Shown: positions 37,075 to 48,683 of the stretch, one piece after another | How positions within the stretch are numbered: the stretch's first letter is position 1 | Layout: each line of letters opens with the position of its first letter | Source: Lotus japonicus | Taxonomy: Eukaryota; Streptophyta; Magnoliopsida; Fabales; Fabaceae | Assembly: GCF_012489685.1 (NCBI RefSeq) | Contig: NC_080042.1 | Location: forward strand, 77,319,093-77,383,092 | Length of the DNA: 64,000 nucleotides | Direction: 5' to 3' | Translations under genes and position numbers: made by a program | The notes under the pieces: model-generated | Told to the model about the DNA's origin: nothing | Databases searched by the model: none | What the model saw: only the letters and a program-made list of their open reading frames with translations

Positions 37075-38417
37075 CCTTTTATTTTTATTTAACATTTCTC
37101 ATTGTAAATCTTTAACTAAGGTGTCACAGGATAAAATTGTGCTAAATTCTAATAATATTAAAAGTATTCATATTTAGTTTTAGTAAATAATATTTAAAAA
37201 AGGAAGTGTAAATATTTTTCAATTCTCAATGTATATATAAGAAAGTTTTACTCTTATTTCTATTTAGTAATTTCATCTTTACACAGATATGGTAAGAAGG
37301 CAACTTAGCAAAATCTTTCAGGTGAATTTCAATTTATAGCATATTTAGATTTTGTTAATTGGGATTAATTTCTGTTTGAATAGTTCAACGTGGTCAAATC
37401 ATACTTCTTAAATTCACGTTAAACTTAAAATGGTAGATTATGCATTTATAATTAATACCTTAAAATACGTAAAATTATATATGTGTTTATACCAATAATG
37501 TTGAACAAAAGATACACTAAGTTAGGTGTGTACTTAATTAGACTCGGTCATTTAACTCATCCTAGCCTAAGTCCATCAAATATGCACTCTTCGAATTTTA
37601 TCAGGTTTAAACACAAGTTTGAGTTTACAAAACGGACTTGGTCAATATTTAGGGTCGAGTGAGAGACGAGCACAACCCATCTTAACTCGTCTCATGAACA
37701 CTCCTTACCCATTAGTTTCAAAACATGTTTTTGTCACAACTATGCACATAGGACTACAATTTTCTAAACTAACCAACAACCCAATATGTATCTATGTTGA
37801 AATATTATAATATCAATGCATCTCATTAGATTAAAACCTTGTGTCATATAAAATTTAGTGCTAATGATTTGATAATTGTGTAATTTCTTTTATAGTTCAT
37901 TAAAATGATTAAAAATTAGTTTTTTTTTCTTTAAAAAAACAAAAAGTATTTATAATTCTTTAGTGAGATGAGGCTAACTCAAACTCGTTCTTTTATGATC
38001 CGCTATTTGTTAAACACTAACCTCATTTTTTAAGAGATCCAATTAATTAATATTTAGAATCAAGGTAAAATACAATTTCAACCCTACTCTAGCCTCTTCA
38101 TTTTATAATTAATAAAGATAACATGATTAATATTAAAAGAATAGAAATGTTGTGAAGAAAAATCATAGCAGAGCATTTTGGTTGAGGAAGCGTGGACTTT
38201 TTTTTTTGGCAATCTCTCAGATCCACCGTACACAACACCCAAAAGCAAACACAAGAAGAACATGTAAACAGACACAACATAAAGTTTGCAGACTTTTCCA
38301 GTCTTCATGGACACACACACAAGTTAAGATTGGCAGAAACTTTCCATTTTTGGAGAAAAGGTTTGAAGCTTTCTTCAACTCTGTTTTTGCTCCGGTTGAA
38401 AAGTCAAACCAAGCTAA

Positions 38418-41400
38418 ATGAACGGTGACCGACCGCCGTGGAAGGAGGAGGCGGCGTCTGGCGGTAGAGGACCTCCGCCACGGCCCACCATCACTCTGCC
38501 GCCACGTACGGATACCCTTTTCAGCGGTGGTTTCAGCCCTGGTCCCATGACTCTGCTCTCTAATCTCCTTGCCGATGGCGACGACTGCAAGTCATTCTCC
38601 CAGCTGCTCGCCGGCGCCATGGCGTCTCCGGCGGCGGCGGCACACGGTGGCTTCTCACCTGGTCTCTTTTCTCCTCAGGTGAAAATTCTAACCCATGTAT
38701 GATACATACAATAATACAAGTGCTTTCACCTTATTAATTCATTGCATTTCCATTTTCTAGTAATGAAATATGGAAATGTCGGAATTTTTTTTTTTCTTTT
38801 CTCTTTTGATATTAAAAATTTATGATACAGTCTCAATTGGTTTCTGACTTGTCGGTACAAAAGTAGTACTCCTATAGTCCTATATCTTTTGCAGAGAGAT
38901 TTGTGATTTTCTTTCCAAAATAAGCAAAATCAAGTTATATCATCATTGATTTTCCATACCAAAAAAAAGTCATCATTGATTTTAAGTTACATGATAATTT
39001 TATCTTCGCATGAGCAACTAGTATGTGTTGCTTCGGGTTTGTTGGAATAATTCATTTAATGTGTGTTTAAAAACTTTGTAGATTTCTATGTTAGGGTATT
39101 AGAATTTGGGTAAGAAAAATCTTTCCTCTAGAAGTTAAAGTTAGCTTAGGGGTGAAGATTCTTCTATCATATATGAGTAATTATTGGTCGTATATTTAAT
39201 TAATGTGAAACCTTAACACATACACTCATTTTTACAGCGGTTGGACACTTGAGCGTGAAATTTGTAGAAATGAACATCAGCAAATTATCCATTTATGGAT
39301 GATCAACAAAAAAATTTAGGTTTGATTAGGATATATACCATATTAAAATTTGAATTAGGTGTAATCTACTCCAAAAGCTAGCCTTTGCGATAGATTTTAG
39401 CCTGACCCAAATTCTAACACTGGGAGAATTTTTTTTGGGAAGAAGTTATGCCCACTAGATTTAATGGTGGAGAAGTCTGAAAAATTGAAACTTGACTATG
39501 ACTTCACTTGAAAATGGAACCAAACTGAACCAATTATAATATGTTTGTTTTTGGATTTATTATATTTTAACCCCAACCAACCCAATCACTTAATTTTTTT
39601 TAACTTTCAAATATATGCATTTTAAACTTTATTAATACTAAAAACTCTCTTTTATTAAGCATCATTGTTTTTTTTTGAAACAATCATTGTTTTATTATCT
39701 AACTTTGTTATGATATGTTAGTTAAATCAATTTACCTGTAAATTAAGTTATAGTTGTATAAAAAAATATTAATCAAAGGTAATGTATTTCTTTTATATAG
39801 ACAAATGTTAGTTGTTAGTAATGTTAGTAATAATTGATTTCGTCCCCAAATGATAGCTCAAGTGGTAAAAGCCGAGAGCATATGGGTTGGGGAGGGGAAG
39901 ATCGAGAGATCAATCCCTGGAAGGAGTAATTTATCTTTCATATAAAAAAAAAGTAATAATTGATTTCATTATTTACAATGATCATCGAAGAAAAAGGAAT
40001 ATTTATAACTTGGAGTAATATAAGATTAAAATTTATATAGAAAAAGATAATATTTGAGCAGCCCCTACAAGCTATAACTTTTTCCTATTGGACTCATGCA
40101 TACTAATATTCTGTTTCATGATCAATCATCTGTGTCTAATATTTGATTGGTGGAAGTCACACAGCCATGTACGTATGAACAATAGCTGTTGATAGAAGAT
40201 ATGGATTACTAATTAAAATGAATAAAAGCATCAATCCATAGATAGAAAATATCAATTAGTTTTTAGGGTTGATGCAGACAACTAATACAGAAAATTCAGG
40301 TTTACCACTAATCCTCATCTAATATATATTTTCACTGCAAAACTCAACTACAAAAAATAATTAGTTTATAGTTAACAAAATGATACTTACTAAGGATACA
40401 TTTGGGTAATTAAAAGACTACTTAAATAATTTTTGGACATTTGGGTAATTAAATTGCTATAGCAATTCCGACCCGGGTATGATGAATGTCAAAGGTCTCC
40501 CTAAGAATGCGGCCCGATGATCAATCTTTCGACCTAAAAGCTCAAACTACCACTTTTAACAACTATGACCTGCCAAAGGTTTCCCCAAGAGTGTGGCTCT
40601 TAAGGATCAAACAATAATACTTGAAAAGATTATGGTTAATTAGGCTATATAGGTTTTATCCCAAAAAAAAAATATATAGATGCAAATATGTAATATATTT
40701 ATTATGGTGAGGCTAAGGATGAGTAAAACAAAAAAGCGAAAGACTACTTGTCGAAAGCATGTTTGGAAGTCCTTCTAGAATTGATTTTAAAGCTAAAATA
40801 AGTTATGGGGAGAAGCCTCTGTGAGTGAGAAGTTTCCGGATGCCAGAATTGATTCTCAGGAAAAAGAAGTTGACCCAGAGATACATGATATCAGATTTCT
40901 TTCTTTCTATTTACCAAAAAAAAAAAGATTTCTTTCTTTCTGTATGTATGAGATTAAAAGATGCAGCAAAGTACATCCACTATTTGTCAGAATAATAACA
41001 TGGTCACATATGATTTTGAAAAAGTGATTATACAACCTGACTTATGAGGCATGTCATGTAGGTGTCCTTTGAAATGTCACACCAGCAAGCTCTAGCACAG
41101 GTTTCAGCTCAGGGCAGCTCAAACATGCATCTCCAACCAGAAAATTCATTATCTAGATCAGCATTGCATACTTCCAATACTACACAACACCACCTTGTGC
41201 CACCCTCAGGGGAAGAATCTCATGCAGCAAAGACAGAACCCACTGATTATTCTCTCTCTGAACAAAGATTCCAGTCTTCTTCATTGAATGTTGACAAGCC
41301 TGCTGATGACGGCTACAACTGGAGAAAATATGGGCAGAAACATGTGAAGGGTAGTGAGTTTCCTCGAAGCTATTACAAGTGCACGCATCCTAATTGTCCT

Positions 41401-44400
41401 GTCAAGAAGAAGGTGGAGCGCTCGCTCGATGGCCATGTCACCGCGATCATTTATAAAGGGGAACACAATCATCAACGCCCTCATCCAAACAAGCGCGCTA
41501 AAGATGCCGTGATTTCAAATGACAATTCCAATATGCAAGGGAATGTTGATTTAACAACTTATCAAGGGATGAGTACAAATGCAATGTCTAAGATGGATCA
41601 GGAATCTAGTCAGGCAACTGCTGAACATGTATCAGGAACAAGTGACAGTGAGGAAGTAGGTGATCATGAAACTGAAGTGGATGAGAAAAATGTTGAGCCT
41701 GAACCCAAGAGGAGGTAAGATTTTATCTTCTTTAAACCTATTCATGATGGAATGCACTTTAGGATTTTACTGAAATGGTAGGGAAATGGTAAGTTGTTGT
41801 AAGTGTCAATGAGGATATCAGAAATTAATGATTGTTTCCTATTTTATGTTTGAGAAATTAGGAAATAGAATCAAGAATATTCCTATTTGAATGTACAGAA
41901 TTAGACTTCCTAATTTAGGTTGTGCAAATTAGGAATTAGGGTTAATTAGTCATTATTGCTTGTAAATGTAATTGTATTGTATATAGAAGAGAATAGAATC
42001 AGAGAAGGCATCAAGCCAATTATTCTTGACATGGTATCAGAGCCTCTATGGCCGAGAGGTCTAGAGTTCGATCCTTGCTCCCCTCACTTTCTAATTAAAA
42101 AGTGGAATTTAATTAAGCACATGGTAGGTGGGCCTGTGCAATTATCCACGCTTCAAGCCCAAAGGGCTCTTGCGTGAGGGGGCGTGTTAGAATATAATAT
42201 AAAACCATTAATGTGGCCCTTACCCAACAGCTTAAGCTTTTGGGATAAAGTGGTTATTTGACATGGTATCACGAGTCTTCTCACTTCTCTTGTGCCGTTT
42301 CCTTGTGTGCTAAGAGCGACACGCTCTTGCTTCTTCTATCCGTATCAACATCGTGCCTCCTTCGTGGTTCATCTTGGCTCTCTGGTTCGTTGCTCTGATT
42401 CTGGTTCGTGTTGTGCTGCTGTAGCCCATCCTGGTTCGTTGCTTTTATTCCTGGTTCGCTGCTCTGTTTCTTTTCTTGTTGTTCTGTTTCTGGAACGTTG
42501 CTGTTTTTTTTGTGCTATCTTGTTTCTGGTCAGTTTGCTTTGCTCCTCATGGCTTCCGAAAAGACTTTTGAAAACTTCTGTGTCCGCTTTACGGGCAAAA
42601 ATTATGGCACTTGGGAGTTTCAGTTCCAAATGTTCGTGAAAGGGAAAGGCCTTTGGGACGATCATGTAGCTCAGTCCACTGCTCCGGCAGAGAAAACGGC
42701 ATTGGCGGCGTGGCAAACAAAGGACGCCCAAGTTATAACCTGGATTCTGGCTTCTGTTGAACCTCACATGATCAACAACTTACGTGCTTTCTCTACTGCT
42801 AAAGATATGTGGGACTATCTGAAGCGTATTTACAATCAGGACAATGTTGCCAAACGGTTCCAGTTGGAGCTCGACATTGCTAACTATCGTCAGGGAAATC
42901 TCTCTATTCAGGACTATTACTCCGGGTTCCTTACTCTTTGGGCTGATCATTCAGATATCTTACACGCTGATGTTTCTAAAGATTCACTCACTGCTGTCCA
43001 AAAAGTTTATCAGATTAGCCAACGGGACCAATTTCTCATGAAGCTTCGACCTGAATTTGAAGCTGTGCGTGCTGCTTTGCTGAACAGGAATCCAGCCCCT
43101 TCCTTGGACGTGTGTCTTGCAGAATTACTTCGAGAAGAGCAGCGTCTTCTGACCTTATCCCGTGATGACTTTGTTGCTGATCCTGTCTCTGTTGCCTACG
43201 CTGCCCAAAGTAAAGGCAAAGGTCGTGATATGCGCCAAGTTCAATGCTTTTCTTGCAAGCAATTTGGTCATCTTGCTCGGAATTGCAGTAAGAAATTTTG
43301 CAACTATTGTAAGCAACAGGGTCACATCCTCGCAGATTGCCCAACTCGACCCCCGCGGAAGCCGTTGCATGCCTTACACGCCACTACAACTTCTCTGGAC
43401 CAGACTTCTGCTCCTACAACTTCTAGTGCTGCTTCCTTGACTCCCGAGGCCGTACAACAAATGGTACTCGCAGCTCTTTCTGCCTTGGGCCTTCAAGGTA
43501 AGTCCAAACCTACATCTCAACCTTGGTTTGTTGATTCTGGGGCCTCTAACCACATGACTGGTTCCCTTGAAAAATTGCACAATGTTCACACTTATCATGG
43601 CACCCAAAATATCCAAATTGCTGATGGTAATACTCTTTCTATTTCTGCTGTTGGAGACATCAATTCCTCCTTTCGAGATGTGTTTGTTTCCCCAGGGCTT
43701 GTTTCCAATTTGATTTCCGTTGGACAATTGGTCGATAACAATTGTAATGTTAATTTCTCTCGTGATGGTTGTTCTATGCAGGATCAGGCGTCGGGGAAAG
43801 TGATCGCAAGGGGGCCTAAAGTGGGCAGACTATTTCCTCTCCAGTTTTCTCTGTCGAATATTTTGTCTTTTGCTTGTAATGGTGTCCCAAATAAGTATGA
43901 GGACTGGCATAGAAAATTGGGTCACCCAAACTCAGTTGTTTTAGCTCATTTATTGAAATCTGGATTGTTGAGTAATAAAATTGTTATTCCTAATTCTGCA
44001 TTTGATTGTTCTGTGTGCAAACTTGCTAAAAGCAAGACTCTTCCCTTTCCCTCTATAGCTCATCGTGCCACTAAATGTTTTGATCTTATTCATAGTGATG
44101 TTTGGGGTATGTCACCGGTCTTGTCTCATGCAAAGTATAAATACTTTGTAACCTTTATTGATGACTATAGCCGGTTTACATGGATCTATTTTCTCCGCTC
44201 TAAATCTGATGTCTTTTGTATGTTTAAACAGTTTTTGGCATATATAGAGACTCAGTTTGACACAGGTATCAAGGTTTTGCGTACTGATTCTGGTGGGGAA
44301 TATATTTCTCACAACTTTCAAGAGTACTTGCGGCAGAAGGGGATTCTTTCACAACGTTCTTGTCCATATACGCCGCAGCAAAATGGCGTTGCAGAACGCA

Positions 44401-47400
44401 AAAATCGGCACTTGCTTGATGTTACCCGAACATTACTGCTTCAAGCCTCTGTTCCTTCTCAATTCTGGGTTGAAGCTTTGTCTGCGGCTGTATACTTGAT
44501 CAACCGCCTCCCATCACAGGTTTTGGCTTTTGATTCTCCTTTCTTTCGTCTCTACAACACACAGCCAAGTTATGATGACCTTCACACGTTTGGGTGTGTC
44601 TGCTTTGTGCACTTGCCACCTCTAGAGCGTCATAAACTCGGCGCGCAATCTGTGCAGTGTGCCTTTATGGGTTATTCTCCTAATCAAAAGGGATTTTTGT
44701 GTTTTGATGTCATTGCTCAACGCATGCGCATTTCTAGAAATGTGGTTTTCTTTGATTATCAATATTATTTTCCATGTTTTCCTTCTGATTCTAACAGTTT
44801 TGTTCCTCTTCATACCTTTGCTGATGTTCCTCGTCCTATAGAACGTTTTAAACCTGGACAGGTGTATACTAGACGACCTCCTACTTTGCCCCCTCCCGAT
44901 GCTGATCCTCCGCCTGAACCAGCACTAGTTACCCTGCGTCGATCCACTCGCCTGCATCGAACACCTGATAGGTATGGATGGGAGCCTACTTCTCTTACTG
45001 CTACTTTATCTAGTATACCTATTCCCACATGTTATTCGCAGGCTGTTAAGGACATGCGTTGGGTAAAGGCCATGCAAGATGAGCTACAAGCACTTCAGGA
45101 GAATTTCACTTGGGACATAGTCCCTTGCCCTCTTGGTGTTAAACCCATTGGTTGCAAATGGGTGTACTCTGTGAAGTTAAATTCTGATGGTTCTCTCAAT
45201 CGTTATAAGGCCCGGTTGGTTGCTTTGGGTAACAAACAAGAATACGGGGTGGATTATGATGAGACCTTTGCACCTGTGGCAAAGATGACCACTGTCCGCA
45301 CAATCCTTTCTATTGCTGCCTCTAACGGTTGGTCCCTATATCAAATGGATGTGAAGAATGCATTTCTTCATGGTGATTTAGCATAAGATATTTTTATGAA
45401 ACCTCCTCCAGGCTTGTTTTCTTCCTCTGAAGGCGTGTGCAAACTCAAGCGTTCTTTATATGGCTTGCGGCAGGCTCCTCGGGCATGGTTTGAGAAATTT
45501 CGGTCTACCCTTCTTGGATTCTCTTTTTCTCAGAGCCAATATGATTCCTCCTTATTCATTCATCACACGTCCGCTGGTATTGTTCTTCTTCTCATTTATG
45601 TTGATGACATGATCATTACTGGCTCTGATCAAGCGTCCATACAACTACTTAAACAGCAGCTTCAAGCTTCCTTTCACATGAAGGATCTTGGGTATCTTCA
45701 CTATTTCTTGGGGCTTGAGGTTCATTCTGACTCCAAAGGTATTTTTCTCAATCAGCACAAGTATACTGAGGACTTAGTTTCTTTGGCTGGTCTTCAATCT
45801 GCTGTCCCTGTGGATACTCCTCTTGAAGTTAATGTCAAATATCATTGTGATGAGGGTGATCTTTTGCCTGATCCTTTATTGTATCGTCAATTGGTGGGAA
45901 GTCTTAACTATTTGACTATTACACGTCCAGATATTTCCTTTGCAGTACAACAAGTTAGTCAATTCATGCACACTCCTCGTCATCTTCACTTGGCTGCTGT
46001 TCGCCGCATCATTCGCTATTTGAAAGGAACGTCTTATCGAGGATTATTTTTTCCGGCCAGTACATCTCTTACTTTGCTTGCCTATAGTGATGCTGATTGG
46101 GCAGGTTGTGCTGATACACGAAGGTCGGTGTCCGGTTGGTGCATGTTCCTTGGTCCGGCCTTAATTTCTTGGAAGAGCAAAAAGCAAGCCCGCGTTTCCA
46201 AGTCATCCACTGAGTCTGAATATCGAGCCATGTCCACTGCTTGCTCTGAAATAACTTGGCTTCGTGGTTTATTGGCTGAACTCGGATTCCCTCAAATCAA
46301 TGCTACGCCTCTCCATGCTGACAACACAAGCGCTATTCAGATTGCTACTAATCCAGTTTTTCATGAGCGCACTAAGCATATTGAAGTGGATTGTCACTCC
46401 ATTCGTGAGGCTCTTGATGATCATGTTATCTCTCTTCCTCATGTCTCCTCGCAGCTTCAGCTTGCAGATATCTTCACTAAAGCGGTTCCTCGTGCCCGTC
46501 ACCAGTTTCTTCTTAGCAAATTGATGCTTCTTGACAAACCGCATCAATTTGAGGGGGGATGTCAATGAGGATATCTGCAATTAATGATTGTTTCCTATTT
46601 TATGTTTGAGAAATTAGGAAATAGAATCAAGAATATTCCTATTTGAATGTACAGAATTAGACTTCCTAATTTAGGTTGTGCAAATTAGGAATTAGGGTTA
46701 ATTAGTCATTATTGCTTGTAAATGTAATTGTATTGTATATAGAAGAGAATAGAATCAGAGAAGGCATCAAGCCAATTATTCTTGACAGTAAGAGCCTGTT
46801 TGGGTAGACTTATTGGAGTTTATTCAAGTGACATACAAACAGACTACTTACTTACATACACACTTTATTAACTTACTTATATATGTATTTTATTTATCAC
46901 ACAATAGTTTGGAAAATTTCAGTAAAATGATAGTGTGTTTTAATTTGTCTTTATGGTACCTTAGAAATGTTGAAATTATGCAGAAATACAGTATTTCAGT
47001 GAAATGATGAAGTGTATTTTAATTTGTCTTCATGGTATCTTAGAAATGTTGAAATAATGCAGAAATACAGAAGTCATACCCTCAGAACCAGCTTCTTCAC
47101 ATAGGACAGTCACAGAGAACAGAATAATTGTGCAAACAACAAGTGAAGTTGACCTCTTAGATGACGGGTATAGATGGCGAAAATATGGGCAGAAAGTTGT
47201 CAAAGGAAATCCTTATCCTAGGTGATATTGCTTCTCCATCGCTCTTTGATTGCATCAATTGAAATATTCATGACTGTTATGACTTCCCTTAACTTGTCAA
47301 ATATTCTGATGCTTGCTTATACCGCGTTTAGGAGCTATTACAAATGTACAACCCCGGGTTGCAATGTCCGGAAGCATGTGGAGAGAGCTTCAACAGATCC

Positions 47401-47602
47401 TAAAGCTGTGATAACGACATATGAAGGAAAGCATAATCATGATGTGCCTGCAGCTAAGACTAACAGTCACACCATCGCCAACAATAGTGCGTCACAGTTA
47501 AGATCACAAAACAATAATCATGGTTTTGGAAACAGTGGAATTGGGGGCAACGAGCAACAGCCTGTTGCGCGTCTGCGGTTGAAGGAAGAACAGATAACCT
47601 AG
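38418..47602 (+). CDS. Group I WRKY transcription factor (WRKY3/4-like)
   Basis: Four exons, 38418-38678, 41062-41714, 47063-47221 and 47332-47602, join in frame to 447 residues. The N-terminus has the SP-rich cluster common to group I ([17 protein letters not shown]), a likely MAP-kinase target region. Two WRKY domains follow: WRKYGQK at 174-180 with zinc ligands CTHPNC...HNH, and WRKYGQK at 343-349 with CTTPGC...HNH. Both finger patterns (CX4C, HXH) are intact. The intron between NPYPR and SYYKC in the second domain is at the conserved group I position. Such proteins bind W-boxes in the nucleus and act in defence and senescence. The order PKRRNTEV just before the second domain supports the WRKY3/4 type. 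Intron 1 contains a SINE. Intron 2 (5.3 kb) contains a copia element and a duplicated acceptor. Confidence 0.93.
39842..39952 (+). repeat. Short tRNA-derived SINE with 15-bp target duplication, in WRKY intron 1
   Basis: The 111-bp unit begins GTCCCCAAATGATAGCTCAA, with A box TAGCTCAAGTGG and a B-box-like AGATCAATCCC, and ends in an A9 run. GTAATAATTGATTTC lies immediately before it (39827-39841) and again immediately after (39953-39967), a perfect 15-bp target-site duplication. The intact duplication and pol III boxes point to a recent LINE-mobilised insertion in the sense direction of the host intron. Confidence 0.92.
40450..40640. repeat. Unclassified repeat with internal duplication
   Basis: CAAAGGTCTCCCTAAGAATG at 40491 and CAAAGGTTTCCCCAAGAGTG at 40575 are near copies about 85 bp apart, each followed by CGGC or TGGC and then GATCAA. 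It lies within WRKY intron 1. The family is not known to me. Confidence 0.5.
41804..42031 (+). repeat. Copia 5' LTR
   Basis: 228 bp, beginning TGTCAATGAGG and ending TTCTTGACA. It is identical to the 3' LTR except near its left end (ATCAGAAATT here, ATCTGCAATT in the 3' LTR). Confidence 0.96.
42032..42263 (+). repeat. TRIM-like unit embedded in the copia leader
   Basis: After the first primer-binding site (42032-42044) comes a non-coding stretch ending in a G-rich tract (GTGAGGGGGCG), then an LTR-like 79-bp segment from TGTTAGAATATAATATAA to GTTATTTGACA (42185-42263). A second primer site TGGTATCACGAG follows at 42264. This is the order internal region, PPT, 3' LTR of a TRIM (a small non-autonomous LTR element). 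The unit is bordered by a 14-bp direct repeat TTGACATGGTATCA at 42026-42039 and 42258-42271. I infer acquisition by template switching; the TRIM assignment rests on structure, not a database match. Confidence 0.6.
42549..46568 (+). pseudogene. Copia gag-pol polyprotein, interrupted by one in-frame stop
   Basis: The frame opens at ATG 42549 ([10 protein letters not shown]) and would span 1339 codons. In order it has a UBN2-type gag; two CCHC knuckles ([14 protein letters not shown] near 232 and [14 protein letters not shown] near 249); protease [11 protein letters not shown] near 325; integrase with [28 protein letters not shown] and [12 protein letters not shown] (454-615); reverse transcriptase with [13 protein letters not shown] and YVDDMI near 1016; and RNase H with [16 protein letters not shown] and [14 protein letters not shown] at 45384-45386 (codon 946) falls within the reverse transcriptase just after the NAFLHG motif. 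The same frame continues unbroken afterwards to 46568, ending in the 3' LTR. The stop removes RT activity unless read through. Confidence 0.95.
46560..46787 (+). repeat. Copia 3' LTR
   Basis: 228 bp, preceded by the polypurine tract GAGGGGGGA and followed directly by the target duplication GTAAG. Confidence 0.96.
46917..47070 (+). repeat. Tandem duplication carrying the 3' splice site of WRKY intron 2
   Basis: TTTCAGTAAAATGAT...ATGCAGAAATACAG (46917-46993) is repeated with few changes at 46994-47070. Each copy contains the same acceptor context (ATGCAG then AAATACAG). The downstream copy gives the in-frame exon starting at 47063. Using the upstream copy (exon from 46984) would give R-N-T-V-F-Q and then TGA. 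Confidence 0.88.
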
Positions 47603-48285
47603 GTTTCCTAGTATGAGGTCGGAAGAACTGGTAATCTGAGAACATCCCACTTGTAAGTTAAAAATGTGTCACACTTCACATGTCATCTTTATTTTGATGT
47701 TCAATGTATTCTTTTTTAGTCTTAGGCCAGAGTTTTGATCAATTCCTTATGAACAAAGCAGTTCTATATATAGTGTTCTCTTTCTCCAAAACCATTTCCT
47801 GATGACAGATTTGAAGGAAGACACGTTTAAGCAAGAGAAGTTTGTGGAGTGAACAGAGGTTCTGGATGATGCTGTACCAATTGTGCCTTTTGTGTGTGCA
47901 TTAAATATATAAATTATGTTGTATAACATAGTTTATCATTTTCATCATGTAATTCCTTGCTCTGTTATAATTTGCTAATAATGTGACAAAAATTTGGATC
48001 ATATCATAAATTTCATTCTAGTCTCCCTCCTGCATTCGATATTATATGTTCATTGCCTAGACATTACTCTGGAAATCAATGTAGGTTCCAAAATGAGAAT
48101 AGAGGGGACATGATTATTTTGTGTGCGAGAGATTTGATGAAATTATGTTTGATCTTGCATGTTTCAATTTTCTTTTTATAGATAAATGGCCCTGATTAAA
48201 TTTTGTCAGTAACATGACCCTTATGGGTTTGTGTTCAGTGAGAGACTAGCTATAGAGCTTGTTTGAATACCCATAGAAAAGTATG
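47603..48285. other. WRKY 3' UTR and downstream spacer
   Basis: AT-rich sequence following the WRKY stop, up to the left target duplication (GTATG) of the gypsy element. I see no further gene. Confidence 0.6.
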
Positions 48286-48683
48286 TGTTGGGAACCCCAA
48301 CTTCACTAGTCACACAACACAGGAAACAGGTAAGGCAAATATGCAATTGATTGTTTATTTATGAATGAAAAGGGATTACACAGAAAGGGAATGGATCCGA
48401 TTCTGACACAGAGCACTGCTCCTATAAGAAGCTCAAAGCTTCTTACTCATGACTCTAAAATAACCAATAATCTCGATACCTCTCAACCTCTCTCTCATCC
48501 CCATATATTGTTAGCTGGCAGTACAATCAAGATTCCCTCCCTCACCATTCTGTTAGGACCTACTTAGGATTCCCCCTTTTACCCCTTCTAGAATAGACTC
48601 TCCATAGCTTAGGTCCCTTTGCTTGCTGATGGGCCAAAGGTTCGTCATTTGGGCTGCTGCTTGTATGATTCCCGGGCCTATCA
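48286..48683 (-). repeat. Gypsy 3' LTR
   Basis: 398 bp. It carries the last 41 codons and the stop of the polyprotein at its upstream (right) end. Confidence 0.95.

Larger units (their letters stand above)
34055..38417. other. Intergenic region between IPK and WRKY
   Basis: IPK and WRKY are divergent, so both promoters lie here. The region holds a MITE (34701-34962), a decayed MULE transposase (35040-35650) and two inverted Stowaway-type MITEs (36179-37074). AT-rich DNA at 37080-38400 has no recognisable gene. An AGTCAA (W-box core on the minus strand) lies at 38402-38407, 11 bp before the WRKY start; such a short motif is weak evidence. Confidence 0.5.
41804..46787 (+). mobile_element. Full-length Ty1/copia retrotransposon in WRKY intron 2
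   Basis: The element is 4984 bp. It has 228-bp LTRs at 41804-42031 and 46560-46787 (TGTCAATG...TTCTTGACA), differing at two positions (41820 and 41822 compared with the 3' copy). It is flanked by a perfect 5-bp target duplication GTAAG (41799-41803 and 46788-46792). A primer site TGGTATCAGAGCC, complementary to initiator tRNA-Met, follows the 5' LTR, and a polypurine tract GAGGGGGGA precedes the 3' LTR. It lies in sense orientation 90 bp after the exon 2 donor. Two differences in 228 bp imply a recent insertion. One in-frame stop in the polyprotein suggests it is not autonomous. Confidence 0.96.

Noticed and set aside
42040..42075. tRNA-like text (GGCCGAGAGGTCTAGAGTTCGATCC) in the copia leader
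   Set aside because: It has a B-box-like string but no foldable acceptor or anticodon stem. It is better explained as TRIM internal sequence.
48361..48567. 68-codon plus frame found identically at 53398-53604
   Set aside because: It lies wholly in the gypsy LTR, so its duplication is explained by the two LTRs.
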